From Pseudoroseicyclus aestuarii (lineage in GTDB: Bacteria > Pseudomonadota > Alphaproteobacteria > Rhodobacterales > Rhodobacteraceae), in assembly GCF_003217255.1 (NCBI RefSeq), contig NZ_QJTE01000004.1, forward strand, positions 124,001-188,000: a DNA stretch of 64,000 nt, written 5' to 3'. This document shows, piece by piece, positions 57,329-64,000 of this stretch; the stretch's first letter is position 1; every line of letters starts with the position of its first letter. The translations under genes and the position numbers were made by a program. The notes below the pieces were generated by a model. It was given only the letters and a program-made list of their open reading frames with translations, ran no database searches and had not been told where the DNA came from.

Positions 57329-58401
57329 GCCGCCCCCTTGAAGCGCGACAGCGCGGAGAGGAGGCGGTCCACCTCCTCCGGCCGGCCGACGGTCATGCGC
57401 AGCGCCTCGGGAAAGCCGTAGCCGGTGACCCGGCGGACGATGATCCCGACCTCGCGCAGGGCCTCGTCGCAGGCGCCTGCCTCGGCCTCGTCGGCGAAGC
57501 GGGCGAGGACGAAGTTCGCCTCGCTCTCGTCGCAGGCGATGCCGAGCGCTTGCAGCCCCTCGGTCAGCCGCGCGCGCTGCACCAGCGTCTCGGCCTGAAC
57601 CTCGCGCGCAAAGGCCTGATCGCGTACCGCCGCCTCTGCCGCCGCAAGCTGCACCTGCGACAGGTTGAAGGGCTGGCGCACCCGGTTGAGCACCTCGATC
57701 ACGGCGGCGGGGCCATAGCCCCAGCCGATGCGCAGCCCGCCCAGCCCGAAGAGCTTGGAGAAGGTGCGCGTGGCCAGCACGTTGTCGCGCTCCGCAAGGC
57801 GCAGGCCGACGTCCCGCTCTGCAGCGAACTCGTCATAGGCGCCGTCGACGATCAGCAGCGCCCGCTCGGGCAGCCCCTCGGCGAGGCGGACAAGCTCGGC
57901 CTCCGGCAGGGTGGTACCAGTGGGATTGCCGGGGTTGGTGACGAAGACCAGCGCCGTCCGCTCGGTGCAGGCGGCGAGGATGGCATCGACATCGACCCGG
58001 CGCTCGCGCTCGGCCACCTTGACCGGCGCCGCGCCGACGGCATTGGCAAAGATCGGGTACATGGCAAAGCCATGCTCGGTATAGATCACCTCGTCGCCCG
58101 GCCCGGCATAGCACTGCGCGGCGAATTGCAGCACCTCGTCGCTGCCGACGCCGCAGATCACCCGCTCGGCATCCAGCCCGTAGACCTCGGCGATAGCGGC
58201 GCGCAGCGCGGCGTGGTCGGTCGAGGGGTAGCGGTTCAGGGTCTGCGCTGCCTGCGCAAGCGCCGGGCCGACCTCGGGCGACGGGCCCCAGGGGCTTTCG
58301 TTCGAGGACAGCTTCAGCACGTCGGGATGCCCGGGCAGCGTGCTCTGCCCGCCCTTGTAGAGGGCGATCTGCATGATACCGGGCTGCGGCGTGATCGGCA
58401 T
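57325..58401 (-). CDS. hisC: Histidinol-phosphate aminotransferase-family enzyme
   Basis: This 358-residue fold type I PLP enzyme has LSSNESPWGPSPEV near the start, VTNPGNPTGTTLP, VDGAYDEFA and the PLP lysine in TRTFSKLFGLGGLRIGWGYG. Conserved Arg residues for the phosphate/carboxylate are near the C terminus (GFPEALRMTVG). It makes histidinol phosphate and, in organisms with this gene order, is also suited to transaminate prephenate or phenylpyruvate; the tyrC link supports aromatic amino acid synthesis. It overlaps tyrC by 4 bases. Confidence 0.95.
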   Translation of the reverse strand: MPITPQPGIMQIALYKGGQSTLPGHPDVLKLSSNESPWGPSPEVGPALAQAAQTLNRYPSTDHAALRAAIAEVYGLDAERVICGVGSDEVLQFAAQCYAGPGDEVIYTEHGFAMYPIFANAVGAAPVKVAERERRVDVDAILAACTERTALVFVTNPGNPTGTTLPEAELVRLAEGLPERALLIVDGAYDEFAAERDVGLRLAERDNVLATRTFSKLFGLGGLRIGWGYGPAAVIEVLNRVRQPFNLSQVQLAAAEAAVRDQAFAREVQAETLVQRARLTEGLQALGIACDESEANFVLARFADEAEAGACDEALREVGIIVRRVTGYGFPEALRMTVGRPEEVDRLLSALSRFKGAA

Positions 58402-58460
58402 GGTCTGTCTCCCCTGTCCTCGGGCGGTTCTATCGGCGCGGCGCGCCCCGCGCCATAGGG

Positions 58461-58516
58461 GACGGCGGGCGGGGCGATGCGCGGGCGCAGCCCCGCGCGA
58501 GCGCCGTTCCGCCGTC
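58461..58516 (-). repeat. Stop-codon-overlapping hairpin repeat, copy B
   Basis: The outer arms GACGGCGG (58461-58468) and CCGCCGTC (58509-58516) enclose GGCGGGGCGATGC and an inner stem CCCGCGC/GCGCGGG-type pair. The final bases overlap the TGA stop of the homospermidine synthase gene. It shares plan and orientation with copy A at 50645, with different bases in the stems. Confidence 0.65.
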
Positions 58517-59936
58517 AGGTGGCCAGGACGTTGCGGAAGGCCCAGGGCTCGCTCTCGTCGATATCCTCGGGGAAATGCGCCCAGCGGTCCTTGAGCGGCG
58601 TCCAGTCGGTGTAATGCGCCTCGACCGGTCCGAGGTAGGGCTTCTGCACCTCGAGGCAGCGGGCGTGGTCCATCTCGTCGGTCTCGACGATGCCCGCCTG
58701 CGGATTCTCAAGCGCCCAGACCATGCCGGCCAGAACCGCGCTGGTCACCTGCAGGCCCGTCGCGTTCTGGTAGGGCGCCAGATCGCGCGCCTCGGCGTTC
58801 GACAGGCGGCTGCCGTACCACAGCGCGTTCTTCTCGTGCCCGTAGAGCAGCACGCCAAGCTCGTCGATGCCCTCGACGATCTCGTCCTCCGACAGGATAT
58901 GGTGGCTCTGCTGCTGCACCCCGGCCCCGAACATCTCGTGCAGGGACAGCACCGCGTCGTCGCAGGGGTGATAGGCATAATGACAGGTCGGCCGATACTC
59001 CGGCTCTGCCCCCTGCCCCACGGTGTAATAGTCGGAGATCGAGATCGCCTCGTTATGCGTCACGAGGTAGCCGAACTGCGGGCCGGGCGTCGGGCACCAG
59101 GAATGCACGCGGGTGATCGCGCCGGGGCGGTCCAGCCAGATCGAGGCCTGGCACCCCTCCTCGTGGCGGTGGCCGATCTCGGGGAACCAGGGCTCATGCG
59201 TGCCCCAGCCCAGCTCCGCCGGCTGGAAACCTTCTGCAATGAAGCCCTCGACCGACCAGGTATTCACGAAACTGCCGCGGGGGCGCGGGCGGGCGCGGGC
59301 CTGGGTGTCGCGCTCGGCGATATGCACACCCTGCACGCCCAGATCCCGCATCAGCCCGGCCCAGCCAGGGCGGTCCGCCGGCGCCGTCTCGCCGCGCCCG
59401 GTGTCGCGGGCCAGCGTCAGCAGCGCATCCTTGACGAACCAGCTGACCATGCCGGGATTGGCGCCGCAGCAGGAGACGGCGGTCGTGCCGCCGGGGCTGC
59501 GCGCCTTTTCGTCGCGGATCGCCTGGCGCAGGCGGTAGTTGGTGCGGCTGGGGTTGTCGGCGGTTTCGAAGTAGAAGCCCTTCCAGGGCTCGGCCACGGT
59601 ATCGATGTAAAGAACGCCCAGCTCGCGGCAGAGCTTCATGATCTCGAGGCTCGAGGTATCGACGCTGAGGTTGACGCAGAAGCCGCGCCCTTCGGCGAAA
59701 AGCTCGGTCAGCACCTCGCGGTAGTTCTCGGGCGTCAGCGCGACCTGGCGGTGGTTCAGCTTGTGCTGGCGCAGGAAGTGGCCGACCTCCGGATCGGGGT
59801 CGATCACGGTGAACTTGTCCGCGTCGTAGTCGAAGTGCCGCTCGATCAGCGGCCAGGTCCCTTTGCCGATCGAGCCGAAGCCGATCATCACGATGGGGCC
59901 GTCGATGCGGCCGTAGACGGGATGAGAGGGGGCCAT
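58515..59936 (-). CDS. hss: Homospermidine synthase
   Basis: This 473-residue NAD-dependent enzyme joins two putrescines (or putrescine and spermidine) to make homospermidine, the long polyamine of many alphaproteobacteria. The N-terminal Rossmann fold is IVMIGFGSIGKGTWPLI; CVNLSVDTSSLEIMKLC and VLYIDTVAEPWKGFYF form the active-site region, and TTAVSCCGANPGMVSWF follows. Length is normal (about 475). The ATG at 59936 has GGAG 8 bases upstream; the GTG at 59945 overlaps that site and is less likely. It stands alone between a hairpin repeat and the DUF4396 gene. Confidence 0.95.
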   Translation of the reverse strand: MAPSHPVYGRIDGPIVMIGFGSIGKGTWPLIERHFDYDADKFTVIDPDPEVGHFLRQHKLNHRQVALTPENYREVLTELFAEGRGFCVNLSVDTSSLEIMKLCRELGVLYIDTVAEPWKGFYFETADNPSRTNYRLRQAIRDEKARSPGGTTAVSCCGANPGMVSWFVKDALLTLARDTGRGETAPADRPGWAGLMRDLGVQGVHIAERDTQARARPRPRGSFVNTWSVEGFIAEGFQPAELGWGTHEPWFPEIGHRHEEGCQASIWLDRPGAITRVHSWCPTPGPQFGYLVTHNEAISISDYYTVGQGAEPEYRPTCHYAYHPCDDAVLSLHEMFGAGVQQQSHHILSEDEIVEGIDELGVLLYGHEKNALWYGSRLSNAEARDLAPYQNATGLQVTSAVLAGMVWALENPQAGIVETDEMDHARCLEVQKPYLGPVEAHYTDWTPLKDRWAHFPEDIDESEPWAFRNVLAT

Positions 59937-60022
59937 GCGCTGCACTCCTTCCAGCGGTCTCTGTCAGGGGCGATCCTCTAGCGTGCCGCGGCGCAAGATG
60001 GAACAGCGCGGCCCGCGTGGCG

Positions 60023-60700
60023 CTACATCCGCTCCTTGATGCCGCGGCGGATCAGCCACCAGTTCACCGGGTAGGCGGTCGTGAAACCGCAGAGCATCGC
60101 GATCTGCATCATGAACCAGAACTCGACACTCGCCGGCTCAAGCGTCACGCCCAGAACGTGGCCAAAAAGCCAGAAATGCGCGACGGCCATGAAGCCGTAC
60201 ATCCCGACCTGCCAAGAGGTCAGCGACAGTGCGTCCGCCTTGACCGCCTGCACCAGCCCCGCGCGCAGGCCCAGCCCGCGCATCGGCGCGATGGCGAAGT
60301 ACTGGAACACCACGCCGATGCCGAAGGCGAGGATGTAGTCGAGGATCCAGACCGCGAAAATCTCGTGCCGGAAGAGGCTGCCGTAGCCGAACCAGACCGC
60401 AACGCCGGGCACGGCGATCACCAGCCATTCGGCGATGATATCGCCCAGGGTACAGCCCGCCCCGCAATGCGCGGCGCCAGTGCCGACGCTGGCGGCGAAA
60501 CTGCTGTCTTCGGCCCGACCGACGCGCCTGTAGGCGATCAGTGCGGCAAGGCTGCCGAAAAGCGCCACCAGCGGCCAGACGAGGCCCATGATCCACATCT
60601 TCTGCGGATGCCGGCGCAGGTCCAGCGCGATCAGCACCGCGCAGACCGCTGCCAGCAGCAGCGACAGGATCGAGAGCCAGTGCAGCCATAAGGGTATCAT
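60023..60700 (-). CDS. DUF4396 membrane protein
   Basis: This integral membrane protein has 225 residues with about six hydrophobic segments. AHCGAGCTLGDIIAEW, with two Cys and an Asp in or next to a helix, is the conserved core of DUF4396, followed by FAVWILDYILAFGIGVVFQYF. The function is unknown; Cys-x-x-x-Cys and carboxylates suggest metal binding. The start at 60700 has GGAGG 5 bases upstream, whereas the open frame runs another 75 codons upstream without support. It faces the same way as hss and rpsD. Confidence 0.88.
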   Translation of the reverse strand: MIPLWLHWLSILSLLLAAVCAVLIALDLRRHPQKMWIMGLVWPLVALFGSLAALIAYRRVGRAEDSSFAASVGTGAAHCGAGCTLGDIIAEWLVIAVPGVAVWFGYGSLFRHEIFAVWILDYILAFGIGVVFQYFAIAPMRGLGLRAGLVQAVKADALSLTSWQVGMYGFMAVAHFWLFGHVLGVTLEPASVEFWFMMQIAMLCGFTTAYPVNWWLIRRGIKERM

Positions 60701-60788
60701 CGCAGCCTCCGCCGGTTTGCCCGCATCAACGGGAACCGCCCCGTGGCAGGTTCCCGCGCCGGACGGGCCGAATGCGGTGGGCGAGACG

Positions 60789-60832
60789 CAAAACGGGCCG
60801 CGCGATCCCTCGCACGGCCCGTCCTTCATCCC
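60789..60832 (-). terminator. rpsD terminator
   Basis: On the minus strand ACGGGCCG-TGCG.. pairs with ..CGCG-CGGCCCGT (60793-60832), followed by TTTT, about 30 bases after the rpsD stop. Confidence 0.75.
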
Positions 60833-60863
60833 GTCCCGGGGCGCGCGGGCGCGCCCCGCCGGA

Positions 60864-61484
60864 TCAGTTCTGAGCGTAGTATTCGATGACCAGGTTCGGC
60901 TCCATCTGCACCGCGAAGGGCACATCGCCCAGGCTCGGGGCGCGCACGAAGGTGGCGGTCATCTTGTTGTGGTCGGCGTCGATGTAGTCGGGCACGTCAC
61001 GCTCGGCGAGGCTGACGGCCTCGAGCACGCTGGCGAGCTGCTTGGACTTGTCGCGGACCGAGATGACGTCGCCTTCCTTCACGCGATAGGAGGGGATGTT
61101 CACCCGCTTGCCGTTCACCTCGACATGGCCGTGGTTCACGAACTGGCGCGCGGCGAAGACGGTCGGCACGAACTTGGCGCGGTAGACGACCGCGTCCAGA
61201 CGGCTTTCCAGCAGGCCGATCAGCAGGTCGCCGGTGTCGCCCTTGCGGCGCTCGGCCTCGGCGAAGATGCGGCGGAACTGCTTTTCGGTCAGGTCGCCGT
61301 AGTGGCCCTTCAGCTTCTGCTTGGCGCGCAGCTGGATGCCGAAGTCGCTCATCTTGTTCTTGCGGCGCTGGCCGTGCTGGCCGGGGCCGTATTCGCGGCG
61401 GTTCACCGGGGACTTCGGGCGTCCCCAGATGTTCTCGCCCATGCGGCGGTCGATCTTGTACTTGGCAGAGGTGCGTTTGGTCAC
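60864..61484 (-). CDS. rpsD: 30S ribosomal protein S4
   Basis: This 206-residue protein nucleates assembly of the 30S subunit body by binding 16S rRNA. It begins [20 protein letters not shown]; the S4 RNA-binding domain is [33 protein letters not shown] region (about 95-130), and the end is VIEYYAQN. The start is GTG at 61484 with AAGGAG 8 bases upstream; the open frame continues 7 codons upstream without support. Transcribed alone, it has a strong promoter and about 105 bases of leader. Confidence 0.98.
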   Translation of the reverse strand: MTKRTSAKYKIDRRMGENIWGRPKSPVNRREYGPGQHGQRRKNKMSDFGIQLRAKQKLKGHYGDLTEKQFRRIFAEAERRKGDTGDLLIGLLESRLDAVVYRAKFVPTVFAARQFVNHGHVEVNGKRVNIPSYRVKEGDVISVRDKSKQLASVLEAVSLAERDVPDYIDADHNKMTATFVRAPSLGDVPFAVQMEPNLVIEYYAQN

Positions 61485-61595
61485 CGTCTGATCTCCTTCT
61501 TTCAATGTGCCTTGCGGCAGAAGGGCGTTGTCCTCTGGGAAGCGATCCCCGACAGGAGTCCCCTCGCGGGGCCCACCAACACCAGTGAAGCGCGC

Positions 61596-61623
61596 CTTAT
61601 ATCCGGTGCGGCCCGCCTGTCAA
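61596..61623 (-). promoter_or_regulatory. rpsD promoter
   Basis: TTGACA (61618-61623) and TATAAG (61596-61601) are 16 bases apart on the minus strand, one of the best sigma70-type promoters in the window. Transcription should start near 61589. Confidence 0.8.
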
Positions 61624-61772
61624 CGTCCGCCCGCCGCGGCATCGCCAAAGGCCAGATCGATCAAAAGCGGCGTGATCCCGCGCCCCATGGCCGGCCCGGC
61701 GCCTTGCCAAGGCTGGCCGCCTCTGAAAGGGGTTTGGAAAAGCGATAGTCCCGATTGCAGGAAAGGGTTCTT

Positions 61773-63362
61773 ATGTCCAACGCAGACTGGTGGCGCGGGT
61801 CCGTCACCTACCAGATCTACCCCCGCTCCTTCCAGGACAGCTCGGGCGACGGCATCGGCGATCTGAAGGGGATCACCAGCCGGCTCGGCCATATCGCCGA
61901 CCTCGGCGTCGATGCGATCTGGCTCTCGCCGATCTTCACCTCGCCCATGGCCGACATGGGCTACGACGTCGCCGACTACACCGGCATCGATCCGTCCTTC
62001 GGCACGATGGAGGATTTCGAGGCGATGGTCACCGAGGCGCATCGCCTCGGGCTGAAGGTCATCATCGACCAGGTGCTCTCGCACAGCTCGAACCAGCACC
62101 CCTTCTTCGAGCAGTCGCGCCAGTCCAAGGACAACGACAAGTCCGACTGGTACGTCTGGGCCGATCCCAAGATGGACGGCTCTGCCCCCAACAACTGGCA
62201 GGCCATCTTCGGCGGCATCGCCTGGGAGTGGGAGCCGCGGCGCAAGCAGTACTACTTCCACAACTTCCTGAAGGAACAGCCCGACTGGAACTTCCACAAC
62301 CCCGAGGTTCAGGACTGGCTTCTGGGCACGATGAAGTTCTGGCTGGACAAGGGCGTCGACGGCTTCCGCCTCGACACCGTGAACTTCTACTTCCACGACC
62401 AGCACCTGCGCGACGATCCGGCGGACTTCCGCAAGGGCGTCTGGCCGGCGGTCAAGCCCTACGACATGCAGTACCACCTGTTCTCGAAGAACCAGCCCGA
62501 GAACCTGGTCTTCCTGGGCAAGATGCGGGCCCTGCTTGACCAGTACGACGCGCGCACCCTGATCGGCGAGGTCGGCGAAAGCCACCACGCGATCGAGATC
62601 ATGGGCGAGTACACCAGCGCCAACCGGCTGCACATGGCCTACAGCTTCGAGATGCTGAGCCCCAACTTCACGCCGGGCCACTTCCGCAGCCAGATCGACA
62701 AGTTCTTCAGCCTCGCCCCCGAGGGCTGGCCCTGCTGGGCGATGTCGAACCACGACGTCATCCGCCACGTGACCCGCTTCGCGGAGCATGGCGCCAGCCA
62801 GGACGCCATCGCCAAGCTTTCGGCCGCGATGCTGCTGAGCTTCGAGGGATCGGTCTGCATCTACCAGGGCGAAGAGGTCGGCCAGACCGAGACCGACATC
62901 GAGTTCCACGAGCTGACCGATCCCGAGGGCATGACCTTCTGGCCCGAGGCGAAGGGCCGCGACGGCTGCCGCACGCCGATGGTCTGGGAGGCCGATGCCC
63001 CCTACGGCGGGTTCTCGGAGGTGAAGCCCTGGCTGCCCGTGAAGGCGCCGCAGCTCTCGCGCGCCGTCGACACGCAGCAAGGGGTCGAAGGCTCGGTCCT
63101 CGAGACCTACCGCGCCCTCCTGAAGGTGCGCGGCACCACGCCCGAGCTCAGGACCGGCCGGACGGAGTTCCTCAAGGCGCAGCAGCCGGTGCTCGGCTTC
63201 ATCCGCGGCGGCGCGGTGCTCTGCGTTTTCAACCTCTCGAACGAGGCCACCGAGGCCGAGATTCCGGCCACCGGCGACGTGCTGTTCCAGATGGAGAGCA
63301 GCGTGGACGGCGGCAAGGTGACGCTGGGCCCGAACGGCGCCCTGATCGCCCGCCTCGCCTGA
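61773..63362 (+). CDS. GH13 alpha-glucosidase
   Basis: This 529-residue retaining glucosidase of family GH13 (oligo-1,6-/alpha-1,4-glucosidase group) begins WWRGSVTYQIYPRSFQDSSGDGIGDLKG, the usual start. The catalytic trio is the nucleophile Asp in DGFRLDTVNF, the acid/base Glu in LIGEVGES and the transition-state Asp in AMSNHDVIRH. It is likely cytoplasmic (no signal peptide) and cleaves maltose-, sucrose- or trehalose-like sugars after import. ATG 61773 has GGAAAGGG upstream; an in-frame TTG at 61755 is unlikely. No sugar transporter lies inside the window, so substrate assignment is open. It resembles AglA of alphaproteobacterial alpha-glucoside operons. Confidence 0.92.
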   Translation: MSNADWWRGSVTYQIYPRSFQDSSGDGIGDLKGITSRLGHIADLGVDAIWLSPIFTSPMADMGYDVADYTGIDPSFGTMEDFEAMVTEAHRLGLKVIIDQVLSHSSNQHPFFEQSRQSKDNDKSDWYVWADPKMDGSAPNNWQAIFGGIAWEWEPRRKQYYFHNFLKEQPDWNFHNPEVQDWLLGTMKFWLDKGVDGFRLDTVNFYFHDQHLRDDPADFRKGVWPAVKPYDMQYHLFSKNQPENLVFLGKMRALLDQYDARTLIGEVGESHHAIEIMGEYTSANRLHMAYSFEMLSPNFTPGHFRSQIDKFFSLAPEGWPCWAMSNHDVIRHVTRFAEHGASQDAIAKLSAAMLLSFEGSVCIYQGEEVGQTETDIEFHELTDPEGMTFWPEAKGRDGCRTPMVWEADAPYGGFSEVKPWLPVKAPQLSRAVDTQQGVEGSVLETYRALLKVRGTTPELRTGRTEFLKAQQPVLGFIRGGAVLCVFNLSNEATEAEIPATGDVLFQMESSVDGGKVTLGPNGALIARLA

Positions 63363-63368
63363 TCCGCT

Positions 63369-63398
63369 CCGGGCGCGGGGAAGCCCCCTCGCGCCCGG
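63369..63398. terminator. Bidirectional hairpin between convergent genes
   Basis: CCGGGCGCG and CGCGCCCGG pair around an inner GGG/CCC extension between the alpha-glucosidase and citrate-synthase-like genes. No U-run is present on either side. Confidence 0.5.
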
Positions 63399-63401
63399 GT
63401 C

Positions 63402-64000
63402 TCAGCCCGTCTCCGCCCCCGGCCCGCTGTAGCGGGCACGGGGGCGGATCAAACGGTCCTCCCCGCCCTGCTCCAGCGCATGGGCAACCCAGCCCGCGCT
63501 GCGCCCCACGGCAAAGAGCGCGAGCGCCGCGCCCGGCGGCAGGTCCAGCGCGCGCCGCAGCGCGACCAGCGCCACGTCGATCGTCGGCGCCCGTCCTGAC
63601 CCCTCTGCCATGAGCGCGATCAGCCTGTCCCGCCCCGCATCGGGCGGCAGCAGCGGCAGCAGCGCCGCCGCGCGGGCATCGCCCTGCGGATAGAGCTTGT
63701 GGCCGAAGCCCGGCACCCCCTCGCCCCGCCGCAGCCGCGCCTCGAGCGCCGGCTCCGCGCCCAGCGCCTGCACCTCGTCCAGCAGACGCTCGACCAGCGA
63801 TGTGGCGCCGCCATGCAGCGGCCCCGAGAGCGCCGAGAGCCCGGCCTGCAGGCAGGCCCCCAGCGAGGCGCCGGTGGAGGCGACGACTCGCACCGCAAAG
63901 GCCGAGGCGTTCAGCTCGTGATCGGCCAGCAGCACCAGCGCGCGGCGGATCAGCTCGGCGCCATCCTCCGCGCCCCAGGCCTGGGCGAGGTGCCGATGCA
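63402..64000 (-). CDS. Citrate synthase-family protein (5' end outside window)
   Basis: The C-terminal 199 or so codons are present and the coding frame continues past base 64000 with RHLAQAWGAEDGAELIRRAL. Conserved citrate synthase pieces are LLADHELNASAFAVRVVAST, GPLHGGATSLVERLL, GFGHKLYPQGDARA (active-site His) and GRSAGWVAHALEQ (near the last catalytic region). The short C terminus and Lys in place of Arg in the GFGHR motif suggest a paralogue rather than the main citrate synthase. In this group such proteins can be fused to an N-terminal DNA-binding helix, which cannot be checked here. Confidence 0.82.
   Translation of the reverse strand, partial: HRHLAQAWGAEDGAELIRRALVLLADHELNASAFAVRVVASTGASLGACLQAGLSALSGPLHGGATSLVERLLDEVQALGAEPALEARLRRGEGVPGFGHKLYPQGDARAAALLPLLPPDAGRDRLIALMAEGSGRAPTIDVALVALRRALDLPPGAALALFAVGRSAGWVAHALEQGGEDRLIRPRARYSGPGAETG

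Overview
The window is very GC-rich, densely packed chromosomal DNA from an alphaproteobacterium. It most likely comes from the Rhodobacteraceae/Roseobacteraceae group; I cannot name the genus or species. The evidence is an F1-only atpHAGDC operon without F0 genes, homospermidine synthase, a Mn-dependent (DHH) pyrophosphatase, the DUF2125, DUF4396 and TIGR01459 families, an extensin-like M15-type protein beside tyrC-hisC, a perfect CIRCE element ahead of groESL, and an intergenic GGGGATATTT..AAAGAGAAGAA repeat of a kind common in this group. I see no prophage, transposase, integrase, CRISPR array or replication origin. Most of the window is core genome.

Layout. 1-9.5 kb: tRNA-Tyr with its own promoter, an AbrB-type membrane protein, a copper-storage-like four-helix gene broken by an in-frame TGA, YetF-like and SIMPL-domain proteins, a 1184-residue Pro/Ala-rich single-span protein, a KefB/C-type antiporter, and two identical tRNA-Gly genes, each with a promoter. 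9.5-31 kb is the accessory-like part: a nitronate monooxygenase, a complete peptide-type ABC importer (10.7-15.9 kb) facing an M19 dipeptidase, a GH3 beta-glucosidase divergent from a PfkB sugar kinase, then an HTH regulator divergent from a seven-gene operon (21.5-31.1 kb). That operon encodes a CocE-type acyl hydrolase, a second complete peptide-type ABC importer with a Tat-type binding protein, and an S9 prolyl-oligopeptidase-type peptidase. Together these look like uptake and breakdown of peptides or acylated/amidated peptide-like compounds. A relic of an M23 peptidase follows.

31.7-41 kb: groESL with CIRCE and promoter, a gene-poor stretch with one plausible small gene, ppaC, a HAD phosphatase, ribF, a YcgN-type Cys-cluster protein, threonine aldolase, a pair of overlapping tiny ORFs, and prs. 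41-50.5 kb: the F1 ATP synthase operon, a SAM methyltransferase divergent from glyoxalase II, and clpA behind a sigma32-like promoter. 50.7-64 kb: an ExbB/MotA-like channel with a 679-residue coiled-coil OmpA/MotB-like partner, chaC, DUF2125, extensin-like/tyrC/hisC, homospermidine synthase, a DUF4396 membrane protein, rpsD with a strong promoter and long leader, a GH13 alpha-glucosidase, and the 3' part of a citrate-synthase-family gene that runs off the window.

The items most worth a second look are the CocE-importer-S9 operon, the ExbB-OmpA coiled-coil pair, the giant Pro/Ala-rich protein with ends resembling type II secretion/type IV pilus assembly proteins, the nonsense-interrupted copper-protein gene, the decayed M23 gene, the tiny ORF pair whose best start is an ATA, and two families of dispersed intergenic hairpins, one of which keeps its pairing while the sequence changes and overlaps stop codons.
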